Positions 50,801-60,647 of a stretch of 64,000 nt of DNA are shown here, one piece after another. Every line of letters begins with the position of its first letter. Within the stretch, counting starts at the first letter, position 1. Location: the NCBI GenBank assembly GCA_964020155.1, contig OZ026548.1, forward strand, positions 834,501-898,500, given 5' to 3'. The notes below the pieces were generated by a model. The model saw only the letters and a list, made by a program, of their open reading frames with translations. It had not been told where the DNA came from and did not search any database. The position numbers were made by a program, and so were the translations under genes. The DNA is from Chondrilla cf. caribensis. Its lineage: Eukaryota; Porifera; Demospongiae; Chondrillida; Chondrillidae.

Positions 50801-53800
50801 TGCACACAGGAGAGGCCGTGGTGACAAGCCTAAACAATGACATTTTTTTGCTTGTCACCACGAGGCTTATAGCGCACTCAGGACAATCTCAATTCTTCCC
50901 AAATTGTGTTGGTGAGTTTAGCACGGACACTGGCTAGCCCTTGGTGACCAGCAAAGAATTGAACAATTGCTCAAGTGATCACCACAAGGCATATTACACT
51001 CATATACATACAAAAGTACATACATTCTTTTATATGCGGTATATGGACACTGGGGAGAATTTTTGGTCGACATTAAAATGCACCTTTTTGTTATCAGAAG
51101 GTCCGTACTAGGTCCAGGAATGTGTCTGTGCATTCGGATTTGACCTATGATGCATCACGTGCACACAGGTGAGGCCGTGGTGACAAGACAAAAAAATGAC
51201 TTTTTTAATGCTTGTCACCACGAGGCTTATAGCGCACTCAGGACAATCTCAATTCTTCCCAAATTGTGTAGGTGAGTTTAGCACGGACACTGGCTAGCCC
51301 TTGGTGACCAGCAAAGAATTGAACAATTGCTCAGGTGATCACCACAAGGCATATTACACTCATATACATACAAAAGTACATACATTCTATTATATGCGGT
51401 ATATGGACACTGGGGAGAATTTTTGGTCGACATTAAAATGCACCTTTTTGTTATCAGAAGGTCCGTACTAGGTCCAGGAATGTGTCTGTGCATTCGGATT
51501 TGACCTATGATGCATCACGTGCACACAGGTGAGGCCGTGGTGACAAGACAAAAAAATGACTTTTTTAATGCTTGTCACCACGAGGCTTATAGCGCACTCA
51601 GGACAATCTCAATTCTTCCCAAATTGTGTAGGTGAGTTTAGCACGGACACTGGCTAGCCCTTGGTGACCAGCAAAGAATTGAACAATTGCTCAGGTGATC
51701 ACCACAAGGCATATTACACTCATATACATACAAAAGTACATACATTCTATTATATGCGGTATATGGACACTGGGGAGAATTTTTGGTCGACATTAAAATG
51801 CATCCTTTTTGTTATCAGAAGGTCCGTACTAGGTCCAGGAGTGTGTCTGTGCATTCGGATTTGACCTATGATGCATCACGTGCACACAGGAGAGGCCGTG
51901 GTGACAAGCCTAAACAATGACATTTTTTTGCTTGTCACCACGAGGCTTATAGCGCACTCAGGACAATCTCAATTCTTCCCAAATTGTGTTGGTGAGTTTA
52001 GCACGGACACTGGCTAGCCCTTGGTGACCAGCAAAGAATTGAACAATTGTTCAGGTGATCACCACAAGGCATATTACACTCATATACATACAAAAGTACA
52101 TACATTCTATTATATGCGGTATATGGACACTGGGGAGAATTTTTGGTCGACATTAAAATGCATCCTTTTGTCATCAGAAGGTGCATACTAGGTCCAGGAA
52201 TGTGTCTATGCATTTGGATTTGACCTATGATTCATCACGTGCACACAGGTGAGGCCGTGGTGACAAGACAAAAAAATGACATTTTTTGCTTGTCACCACG
52301 AGGCTTATAGCGCACTCAGGACAATCTCAATTCTTCCCAAATTGTGTTGGTGAGTTTAGCACGGACACTGGCTAGCCCTTGGTGACCAGCAAAGAATTGA
52401 ACAATTGCTCAGGTGATCACCACAAGGCATATTACACTCATATACATACAAAAGTACATACATTCTATTATATGCGGTATATGGACACTGGGGAGAATTT
52501 TTGGTCGACATTAAAATGCATCCTTTTGTCATCAGAAGGTGCGTACTAGGTCCAGGAATGTGTCTGTGCATTCGGATTTGACCTATGATGCATCACGTGC
52601 ACACAGGAGAGGCCGTGGTGACAAGACAAAAAAATGACTTTTTTAATGCTTGTCACCACGAGGCTTATAGCGCACTCAGGACAATCTCAATTCTTCCCAA
52701 ATTGTGTTGGTGAGTTTAGCACGGACACTGGCTAGCCCTTGGTGACCAGCAAAGAATTGAACAATTGCTCAAGTGATCACCACAAGGCATATTACACTCA
52801 TATACATACAAAAGTACATACATTCTATTATATGCGGTATATGGGCACTGGGGAGAATTTTTGGTCGACATCAAAATGCATCTTTTTGTTATTAGAAGGT
52901 ACGTACTAGGTCCAGGAGTGTGTCTGTGCATTCGGATTTGACCTATGATGCATCACGTGCACACAGGAGAGGCCGTGGTGACAAGACAAAAAAATGACAT
53001 TTTTTGCTTGTCACCACGAGGCTTATAGCGCACTCAGGACAACCTCAATTCTTCCCAAATTGTGTTGGTGAGTTTAGCACGGACACTGGCTAGCCCTTGG
53101 TGACCAGCAAAGAATTGAACAATTGCTCAGGTGATCACCACAAGGCATATTACACTCATATACATACAAAAGTACATACATTCTATTATATGCGGTATAT
53201 GGACACTGGGGAGAATTTTTGGTCGACATTAAAATGCATCCTTTTGTCATCAGAAGGTGCGTACTAGGTCCAGGAGTGTGTCTGTGCATTCGGATTTGAC
53301 CTATGATGCATCACGTGCACACAGGAGAGGCCGTGGTGACAAGACAAAAAAATGACTTTTTTAATGCTTGTCACCACGAGGCTTATAGCGCACTCAGGAC
53401 AATCTCAATTCTTCCCAAATTGTGTAGGTGAGTTTAGCACGGACACTGGCTAGCCCTTGGTGACCAGCAAAGAATTGAACAATTGCTCAGGTGATCACCA
53501 CAAGGCATATTACACTCATATACATACAAAAGTACATACATTATATTATATGCGGTATATGGACACTGGGGAGAATTTTTGGTCGACATTAAAATGCATC
53601 TTTTTGTTATTAGAAGGTACGTACTAGGTCCAGGAGTGTGTCTGTGCATTCGGATTTGACCTATGATGCATCACGTGCACACAGGAGAGGCCGTGGTGAC
53701 AAGACAAAAAAATGACATTTTTTGCTTGTCACCACGAGGCTTATAGCGCACTCGGGACAATCTCAATTCTTCCCAAATTGTGTTGGTGAGTTTAGCACGG

Positions 53801-55244
53801 ACACTGGCTAGCCCTTGGTGACCAGCAAAGAATTGAACAATTGCTCAGGTGATCACCACAAGGCATATTACACTCATATACATACAAAAGTACATACATT
53901 CTATTATATGCGGTATATGGACACTGGGGAGAATTTTTGGTCGACATTAAAATGCATCTTTTTGTTATTAGAAGGTACGTACTAGGTCCAGGAGTGTGTC
54001 TGTGCATTCGGATTTGACCTATGATGCATCACGTGCACACAGGAGAGGCCGTGGTGACAAGACAAAAAAATGACATTTTTTGCTTGTCACCACGAGGCTT
54101 ATAGCGCACTCGGGACAATCTCAATTCTTCCCAAATTGTGTTGGTGAGTTTAGCACGGACACTGGCTAGCCCTTGGTGACCAGCAAAGAATTGAACAATT
54201 GCTCAGGTGATCACCACAAGGCATATTACACTCATATACATACAAAAGTACATACAGTCTATTATATGCGGTATATGGACACTGGGGAGAATTTTTGGTC
54301 GACATTAAAATGCATCCTTTTGTCATCAGAAGGTGCATACTAGGTCCAGGAATGTGTCTATGCATTTGGATTTGACCTATGATGCATCACGTGCACACAG
54401 GAGAGGCCGTGGTGACAAGACAAAAAAATGACATTTTTTGCTTGTCACCACGAGGCTTATAGCGCACTCAGGACAATCTCAATTCTTCCCAAATTGTGTT
54501 GGTGAGTTTAGCACGGACACTGGCTAGCCCTTGGTGACCAGCAAAGAATTGAACAATTGCTCAGGTGATCACCACAAGGCATATTACACTCATATACATA
54601 CAAAAGTACATACATTCTATTATATGCGGTATATGGACACTGGGGAGAATTTTTGGTCGACATTAAAATGCATCCTTTTGTCATCAGAAGGTGCGTACTA
54701 GGTCCAGGAATGTGTCTGTGCATTCGGATTTGACCTATGATGCATCACGTGCACACAGGAGAGGCCGTGGTGACAAGACAAAAAATGACATTTTTTTGCT
54801 TGTCACCACGAGGCTTATAGCGCACTCAGGACAATCTCAATTCTTCCCAAATTGTGTTGGTGAGTTTAGCACGGACACTGGCTAGCCCTTGGTGACCAGC
54901 AAAGAATTGAACAATTGTTCAGGTGATCACCACAAGGCATATTACACTCATATACATACAAAAGTACATACATTATATTATATGCGGTATATGGACACTG
55001 GGGAGAATTTTTGGTCGACATCAAAATGCATCTTTTTGTTATCAGAAGGTACGTACTAGGTCCAGGAGTGTGTCTGTACATTCGGATTTGACCTATGATG
55101 CATCACGTGCACACAGGAGAGGCCGTGGTGACAATACAAAAAAATGACATTTTTTTGCTTGTCACCACGAGGCTTATAGCGCACTCAGGACAATCTCAAT
55201 TCTTCCCAAATTGTGTTGGTGAGTTTAGCACGGACACTGGCTAG
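41823..55244. repeat. 359-bp tandem array 2, about 37 units
   Basis: Same unit as array 1; full units from 41885. Multi-unit blocks are repeated: units around 45538-46470 recur at 49485-50416 (offset 11 units), and 46613-48264 recur at 51998-53649 (offset 15 units). A TGACTTTTTTAATG spacer variant marks alternate units in 47200-53400. No coding capacity. Confidence 0.96.
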
Positions 55245-56407
55245 ACCTTGGTGACCAGTAAAGGAATGTTAATTGCTTAAGTGATTACAAACTCACCGAC
55301 ACAATTTCGAAAGAATTTAGATTGTCCTGAGTTTGCTATAAGCCTCGTGGTGACAAGGAAAAAATTCGGAGTTTGACTTGGACACTGAGTATTAACTATT
55401 CAGCCTGACCCCTATATGCCAATGGGTGCTGAGGAGTCTATATCAACCCTTTCGAACCACATACAGGAAGGCCAATGTGTCAATATTGACCTTTCACATT
55501 ATAATAAGCATTGTACAATCGTCTTCTAATTTTGCACAGCACTTACAGAAAATTACTTTCCTATACGTAGCTTACCATATAAAATTCTATTCGGAGTGGC
55601 TCTGTCATCTTGATGTTGCTCAACTGCAGTTTGTTAGGAGGGGTACCTTCACTTTGGGATAGAATTGCGAAAACGTCCTTGCTGGAGATAAATGAAGTGG
55701 ATGACAGTTTCATTCTTTGGAATTTTACCTTACACATAATATACATTCCTACGCGTAACCACTGAAGTGAATTTATATTACTCATAGTGTACATACAAAA
55801 TGGCCGATTTCAAAACGCCGACAATTACAAATTGGGCTAGAATTCGAGCGCGAGGGCTTCAATGAACGTCATATCTTCAGCGAAGGTTCTTCTAAACCTA
55901 TTAGACAAGATCAAGTAATTCCAGTGCCCGGGGCAGCCAATTTCTCGAATTGAACATTTAGGGCAACTTTAAATAGCGCAGATTATAATACTAAAATAGA
56001 TAGGTCACGGTGGCGGGGTGGTCAGGTGACACGACTCTAGGCTCCAGGTCGCGGGTTCGAATCCTCGAAAGGACGGTTTTTTTCTCTGAAAAAAAAAGAG
56101 CTCACTTCCTGGTGGTCAGTTGCAATACTCTCTACAAAGAACCGTAGGGGGGAGCTTTGGGACTCGCAGCTGACCTCCCAGCTAGAATAGTGTCTTCTGC
56201 ATTCGTGGAATGATCAAGTACACAGTCTCTGTGGAAAGTCCCTGTAAAGCTCTCATATAGGTGTCTTTGACCCTCAGTGGGTGATCTTTTTATTAATATG
56301 AACCCTACAATTCTTGCTTTATTTCTTTTATTTTATTGTGATCATTATATTTTGTATTTGAACAAGATTATTATAACAATTACATAATATTAACGAGAAT
56401 CAAAAGA
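55245..56407. repeat. 1.16-kb segment X, copy 2
   Basis: Near-identical to 39965-41128, including the inverted 70-bp piece of the satellite unit (about 55277-55346) and the SINE. Here it lies directly downstream of the readable TMED2 last exon, so it may be the original position. Confidence 0.85.
56013..56310 (+). mobile_element. tRNA-derived SINE, copy 2
   Basis: Same element as at 40724, with box B at 56054-56064. It is part of the duplicated segment X rather than an independent insertion. Confidence 0.75.
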
Positions 56408-56732
56408 ATTAGAAACTGTTTCTTCAGGCCTATCATTAACTACCGATTGGTTGTTGATGATAGACTTTCCTGCAAAGCTCAGTTCTCTACAGTATTCCTT
56501 GACAGCATCAATAGACTGCTTATTATAATTGTTCAGATATTGAACAGCATTCTCAGAAATTCACATACAGAATTTTATAAAAGTTGCTAAACACTTAAAC
56601 TTTCGTGGCCTCCGCAGACCACGACCTGATACTCAAAAGGATATCACATTTCAATTATATTATTATTATGATTATTAGATGAAGAATCAGAAAGAAACTT
56701 ATAGTCTGCATTCAAATAAAAGTTCTCAACGT

Positions 56733-57726
56733 TCAAATAACACGTCTAACTTCAAAGAATCTCTTCAAGTAATAAATCTGTCCAAATGTAATGCACACAA
56801 TCAGAAAGGCCTCAAACACAGACCACCAGACAACTCTTGAGTTGGTACTGTCATTAACTACAGGCACGTAGGAAGCAACCTAAAAGGACTCAGGCCATCA
56901 TTTACAGCCTATAGATCAACAGTACATATCATCAGCAATTAAATCAATTAATTATTAACTGAACCTGAAAGATTGCATCATAGACCCTATGATTGCATCA
57001 TATGCGATACGTGATACTGAGATTCAGTAACGCAATGATTTCAATATGGCTTCTGTCTCAGGAGACGTCGTTAGCGATCGATTCTGAGGCCTGACTTATA
57101 CAAATCACAATTATTCTTTTCCAAACAGTCGGTGACTCTTTTGATGCATTTATAGCTATATTAAAAGGAAGAATGAGGTGGATTTGGTATTAAGAGACTC
57201 ACTAGGTTTGTAAGTTTCAAAAAATAGGCCTTTGGAAAAAAAAAAAACCAGTCAGGCCATGGCCTGACTGGCCGTGGTGGTTGTGACGGCCCTGAACTAC
57301 AAGATTAGTAAAACATGATATCACCATTACAGTAACAGAAGGATAACCTAAATTTCAACAAAATTAACGTACTTATCCGATGGACTCTTTCTCTGACCTC
57401 CATGTACTCTTGTTCGTACTTCACAGCAGAAAGTCCCGCTGAGAGAGTTGCTATCATATCTTCAAGCTTATTATGATGAACTACAAAAAGTATACCCTTA
57501 GTACTCCATCACCAATACACAGAAAATACTGAAGACTATTACCATCTGTCGATTCTTGAGGGACATCTCCCAAATCCATGCTAAACATGACTGTCTTTGA
57601 TGTCATAGAAGACATCTGATTGCTGAAGCAGTACGTGTCCACTCCATTCATGTGAGCTGAGAATACATACTTACCATTGCTCTCACGTTCACCTGAACAT
57701 ATAGATTTATCGTCAGGACCAGTTAT
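56733..57726 (-). CDS. TMED2: TMED2 (p24 beta) cargo receptor, last three exons; first exon not found
   Basis: Exons 57726-57543, 57480-57373 and 56857-56733, phases consistent. The first gives [20 protein letters not shown] and [19 protein letters not shown], the end of the GOLD domain. The second gives [20 protein letters not shown] and [13 protein letters not shown], the p24 coiled coil. The last gives [20 protein letters not shown], one membrane span, and the tail [13 protein letters not shown] with the FF and dibasic signals for COPII/COPI. TMED2 cycles between ER and Golgi, sorting cargo in p24 complexes. The expected signal-peptide exon was not found in 57727-58233, so the gene is either 5'-truncated or has a distant first exon beyond the HDAC gene. 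A 434-bp element sits in the last intron, touching the acceptor. Confidence 0.88.
56861..57294. mobile_element. 434-bp hAT-like non-autonomous element at the TMED2 acceptor
   Basis: Absent from copies S1 and S2. The ends are CAGGCACGTAGGAAG and, complemented, CAGGGCCGTCACAAC. Target duplication AACTA (or AACTAC) at 56856-56860 and 57295-57299. Near the right end is an internal palindrome (CAGTCAGGCCATGGCCTGACTG). CAGG...CCTG ends with a 5-bp duplication would fit the hAT5 group; the family call is tentative, the insertion itself is clear. Confidence 0.75.
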
Positions 57727-58299
57727 CTGTACCAGAAGTAATAGTTACTAGTGACATCCTAGAACTACAGCACATGGAACTATGTGTACTTGTGGAATCT
57801 TTTGACATAGTCGTACGTAAACTATGGACAAGGGGTCTGTCATGCAACATTTGGTCCCCCAATTTCGTGTCCACATCTGTGATATAATGTGATGAATGTG
57901 TGATGTTTAGCTACATTTCAAGGTGCTAAATATTTTTAAATGTATGGAAGGGAATAGGAGAAAATAATGGTAAGCACCTCCTTGCATAACGCATGGTAGG
58001 GGCCAGAACAAATATCAATGTAACCTTAGCTACATTCGAAGGCACTTAATAAAATATTTTCCATTTTTACCAGACCATGCTGGAAGTCAAAGCTAAATTA
58101 TGAAACGCTTTCTATCTCAATCAAAGAAACCTAACTTCTTGGTTATGATAAGACCCATAAAGAGGCGTTTAGAAGAAAGACGGTCTAGCAGGCCAGACTA
58201 CGCCAGACTAGTCCATAACACACCTGGGAGGGTGTGTCTTGCATAAGACGCGTGCGCACGACTAAAAATGGCCGACGGGAGAACTCACTGAATGACGAC
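57727..58299. other. Gap between TMED2 and the HDAC gene, with a solitary 187-bp-type relic
   Basis: No TMED2 first exon was recognised. At 57920-57983 there is a diverged, inverted piece of the 187-bp unit (AGGTGCTAAATATTTTT... ATGGTAAGCACCTCC). The end of the gap is the HDAC 5' leader, with two minimal upstream frames: 58268-58291 (MADGRTH) and 58292-58303 (MTT), the latter overlapping the HDAC ATG. Confidence 0.6.
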
Positions 58300-59259
58300 A
58301 TGAGACTTTGCCGACACTTATGGGCACAGTACGGGAAGGCTCATCTACCTATAGTTCATCACGAAGGATATGTTTCTCCTATGCCAGAAGGACATCGCTT
58401 TCCTATGAAGAAATTTGACCTTGTCTACCAAATATTAAAGAAAGATGACGTTATCCGCTCAAGCAATCAAGTCTTTCGTCCCGAGCGGCCTTCGTGGAAT
58501 AATCTTCTACTCGTGCATGACCAGTATTACATCAAACGGCTACGCACGCTTTCGTTACCAGAAAAAGACGTAAGAAGAATTGGCCTCCCACTTAATAGAG
58601 AGGTAGTGAATCGATGTTGTTATGAAACTGGCGGAACAATAATGGCCGCCAAATTGGCCTTGGAATATGGTTTGGCTGCGAGTACTGCGGGAGGAACCCA
58701 TCACGCTTTTCCTTCATTTGGATCTGGTTTCTGTGTCATCAACGATCTTGCTGTAGCTGCCAGCGTTCTCCAAAGTGAAGGAGCAGTCAACAAGATCTTG
58801 GTTGTTGACCTGGATGTACACCAGGGAGATGGCACTGCTTTTGTGTTCCGTGAAAATGACAGCATTTTCACATTTTCAATGCACTGTGAACAGAATTTCC
58901 CAATGAAGAAGCAGACAAGTGACCTAGATGTCGCTCTCGAACAGGGCATGTCGGGTGAGGACTACATGTCCTCCCTGTCTCACCACCTCCCGTGGCTACT
59001 GGATTTACTGAGGCCCGAGCTAGTATTGTACGATGCAGGTGTTGACGTGCACAGGGATGACCTCCTGGGTAGATTGATGCTGTCTGATGCTGACATCCAT
59101 AAGAGGGACCTGTATGTGATTGATGCGTGTGTTGGCAGGGGAATTCCCTGTGCTTGTGTCATTGGTGGGGGATATTCGAAGGATATCATGGAGTTATCCA
59201 AACGTCACACACTTGTGCACAGGGCTGCAAGTAGAATCTGGACCAACCGAGGTCTATAG
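58300..59259 (+). CDS. Class IV-like histone deacetylase, single exon
   Basis: 319 residues from the first in-frame ATG (MRLCRHLWAQYG). Arginase/deacetylase fold with the zinc-hydrolase residues: the His pair in GGTHHAFPSFGSG, Asp and His in VVDLDVHQGDGTA, the second metal Asp in YDAGVDVHRDD, and the catalytic Tyr in IGGGYSKD. TGGTIMAAKLALE is close to HDAC11. Overall it resembles the shorter HDAC11/plant HDA2-like and bacterial-type proteins found in many invertebrates more than class I or II enzymes. Substrate could be a histone or a non-histone lysine acyl group. No intron, unlike the multi-exon genes to the left. Two tiny upstream frames precede the start. It is not HDAC11 itself with certainty, so no symbol is given. 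Confidence 0.9.
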   Translation: MRLCRHLWAQYGKAHLPIVHHEGYVSPMPEGHRFPMKKFDLVYQILKKDDVIRSSNQVFRPERPSWNNLLLVHDQYYIKRLRTLSLPEKDVRRIGLPLNREVVNRCCYETGGTIMAAKLALEYGLAASTAGGTHHAFPSFGSGFCVINDLAVAASVLQSEGAVNKILVVDLDVHQGDGTAFVFRENDSIFTFSMHCEQNFPMKKQTSDLDVALEQGMSGEDYMSSLSHHLPWLLDLLRPELVLYDAGVDVHRDDLLGRLMLSDADIHKRDLYVIDACVGRGIPCACVIGGGYSKDIMELSKRHTLVHRAASRIWTNRGL

Positions 59260-59834
59260 TGCACAAAATGACATTCCCAGGTTTAAAAATCAGTAAATTT
59301 ACTATTTTAATAGCTGTTTAAAAATTACAAACATCCAGCAATAATACAATCATAATTATTATGTTGTACTACTCTTATGCAGTCATACACTTCCTATTCC
59401 CCTTTACTACACAGAGGAAGAAGGGAGGAGTGAGGACTGTAGTATAGCTCACGATATAAGCCCATCATTGCCAAGGGTTATCCTGTGAGTGATACACACA
59501 AAAGGTGGTCTAACTAGAGATACTAGTGCTATGCTGTGTTGTACATTGTCAGTGATATCATTTTGAGCTTGAACACGGATCGAAAACAAACCTTACATCT
59601 TAATATTGTGATAATTAATTTTGTATGTAACTCATGCAGCATGGAACCAAAACGAACCTCATCTTTCAACATAGTATACAAAGCATGTACGTACGTATCA
59701 TGTGCATGCTCTCATTTAAGTACAATGAAGACATACAGTATCAGTGTAACTGGCAATGCAGAAGAAATTAGTTGTACTATGTTAAAATGAAAAACGCACA
59801 AATTAGATAACATCAATAACAAGATGTTTAACGT
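59260..59834. other. Convergent 3' gap between HDAC and SNRPD3
   Basis: About 0.6 kb, AT-rich, with no further gene seen. HDAC (plus) and SNRPD3 (minus) transcripts converge here. An 84-codon plus-strand frame at 59536-59790 has no recognisable content. Confidence 0.6.
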
Positions 59835-60497
59835 TCAATGCCTTCTGAAAGGGAATCCCCCTCTTCCACCTCTAAATCCTCCTCTTGATCTACCACGAGC
59901 TATAGAAAAAAACAGAGAGAGGATCACTCCCAGCCCAAGCAAAGTGATTTGATTCATAGCACTGGGTGCCTTGTGGAGCAAACTTGATGGTTAAATGGCC
60001 TCTAGAGTATAAATATGGTATTACTCAGGATTAGCTGCATAGCTTGGTGAAACTTCAACAGTAAAGTATGTACATAACACTTGGAGAACCATCCAAATAG
60101 GCATACTCATTATAAATATAAGACATACGGCAGGACTCTTCGAAACAACCAATATCTACATTACTGGTGATCCTTGAAACCACTCACCTCTCTGTATGGC
60201 GCCTCTTCCAGCCCCAGCTGATACTCCTCTGGGTCCTTGCTTCTGCTTGAACATCGGGGCATTCTTCAGCATGTCCGGCACGATGAGGAACCTGATCATG
60301 CTCCCACGAATGAAGACTTGCTCCAGCTGCGTCACTCTCCCGTCTCTGGCGGTCATTGTGATGCTCTGTAACTGAACATTCATGTTGTCTTCAGCCTCTA
60401 GCAACTTACCGCGGTAAACTTCCCCAGTTACGGTCTCTAGAGTGACAATGTGACCTTCAGCTTCATGCAGAAGTTTGATAGGAACGCCAATCGACAT
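59835..60497 (-). CDS. SNRPD3: Small nuclear ribonucleoprotein Sm D3
   Basis: Two exons, 60497-60188 and 59899-59835, joined in phase 1, giving 124 residues (human 126). Exon 1 begins [20 protein letters not shown] and contains Sm1 ([17 protein letters not shown]) and Sm2 (YIRG-type [20 protein letters not shown]). The tail is AGRGAIQR then [15 protein letters not shown], an Arg-Gly region that in other animals is symmetrically dimethylated by PRMT5 for SMN-dependent assembly. SmD3 is one of seven proteins in the Sm ring of U1, U2, U4 and U5 snRNPs. The start is chosen by homology; an in-frame upstream extension has no Sm-like content. Divergent from the channel gene at 60648. Confidence 0.96.
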
Positions 60498-60647
60498 AAT
60501 GGCACTATGATGGCACAGTATAAGCGGCAACCTGAAAACTACTGAGAGGAGAACCGAAGAACAAAATGGCTACCGCTGCCACGTTGTTAGTACGTTTTGT
60601 TCCGTTTCTGCTTGTTGGATACTTCCGTATTCTTGACTCCCGTCGAG
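60498..60647. promoter_or_regulatory. 150-bp divergent promoter between SNRPD3 and the DEG/ENaC gene
   Basis: The start codons lie head-to-head. No TATA box seen. An upstream ATG at 60566 opens a 35-codon frame (60566-60673) that overlaps the channel start out of frame and could reduce its translation. Confidence 0.55.

Noticed and set aside
34216..55081. A conserved 71-codon minus-strand open frame in almost every 359-bp unit (and a 74-codon plus-strand frame in some)
   Set aside because: The frame persists because the units are near-identical. Substitutions are not biased to third positions as far as I can see, composition is odd, the unit length is not a multiple of three, and no start context or neighbouring gene supports it.
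55426..55794. The 77-78-codon frames in segment X as genes
   Set aside because: Opposite-strand frames overlap each other and have no recognised domain; the near-identity of X1 and X2 explains why both copies are open.
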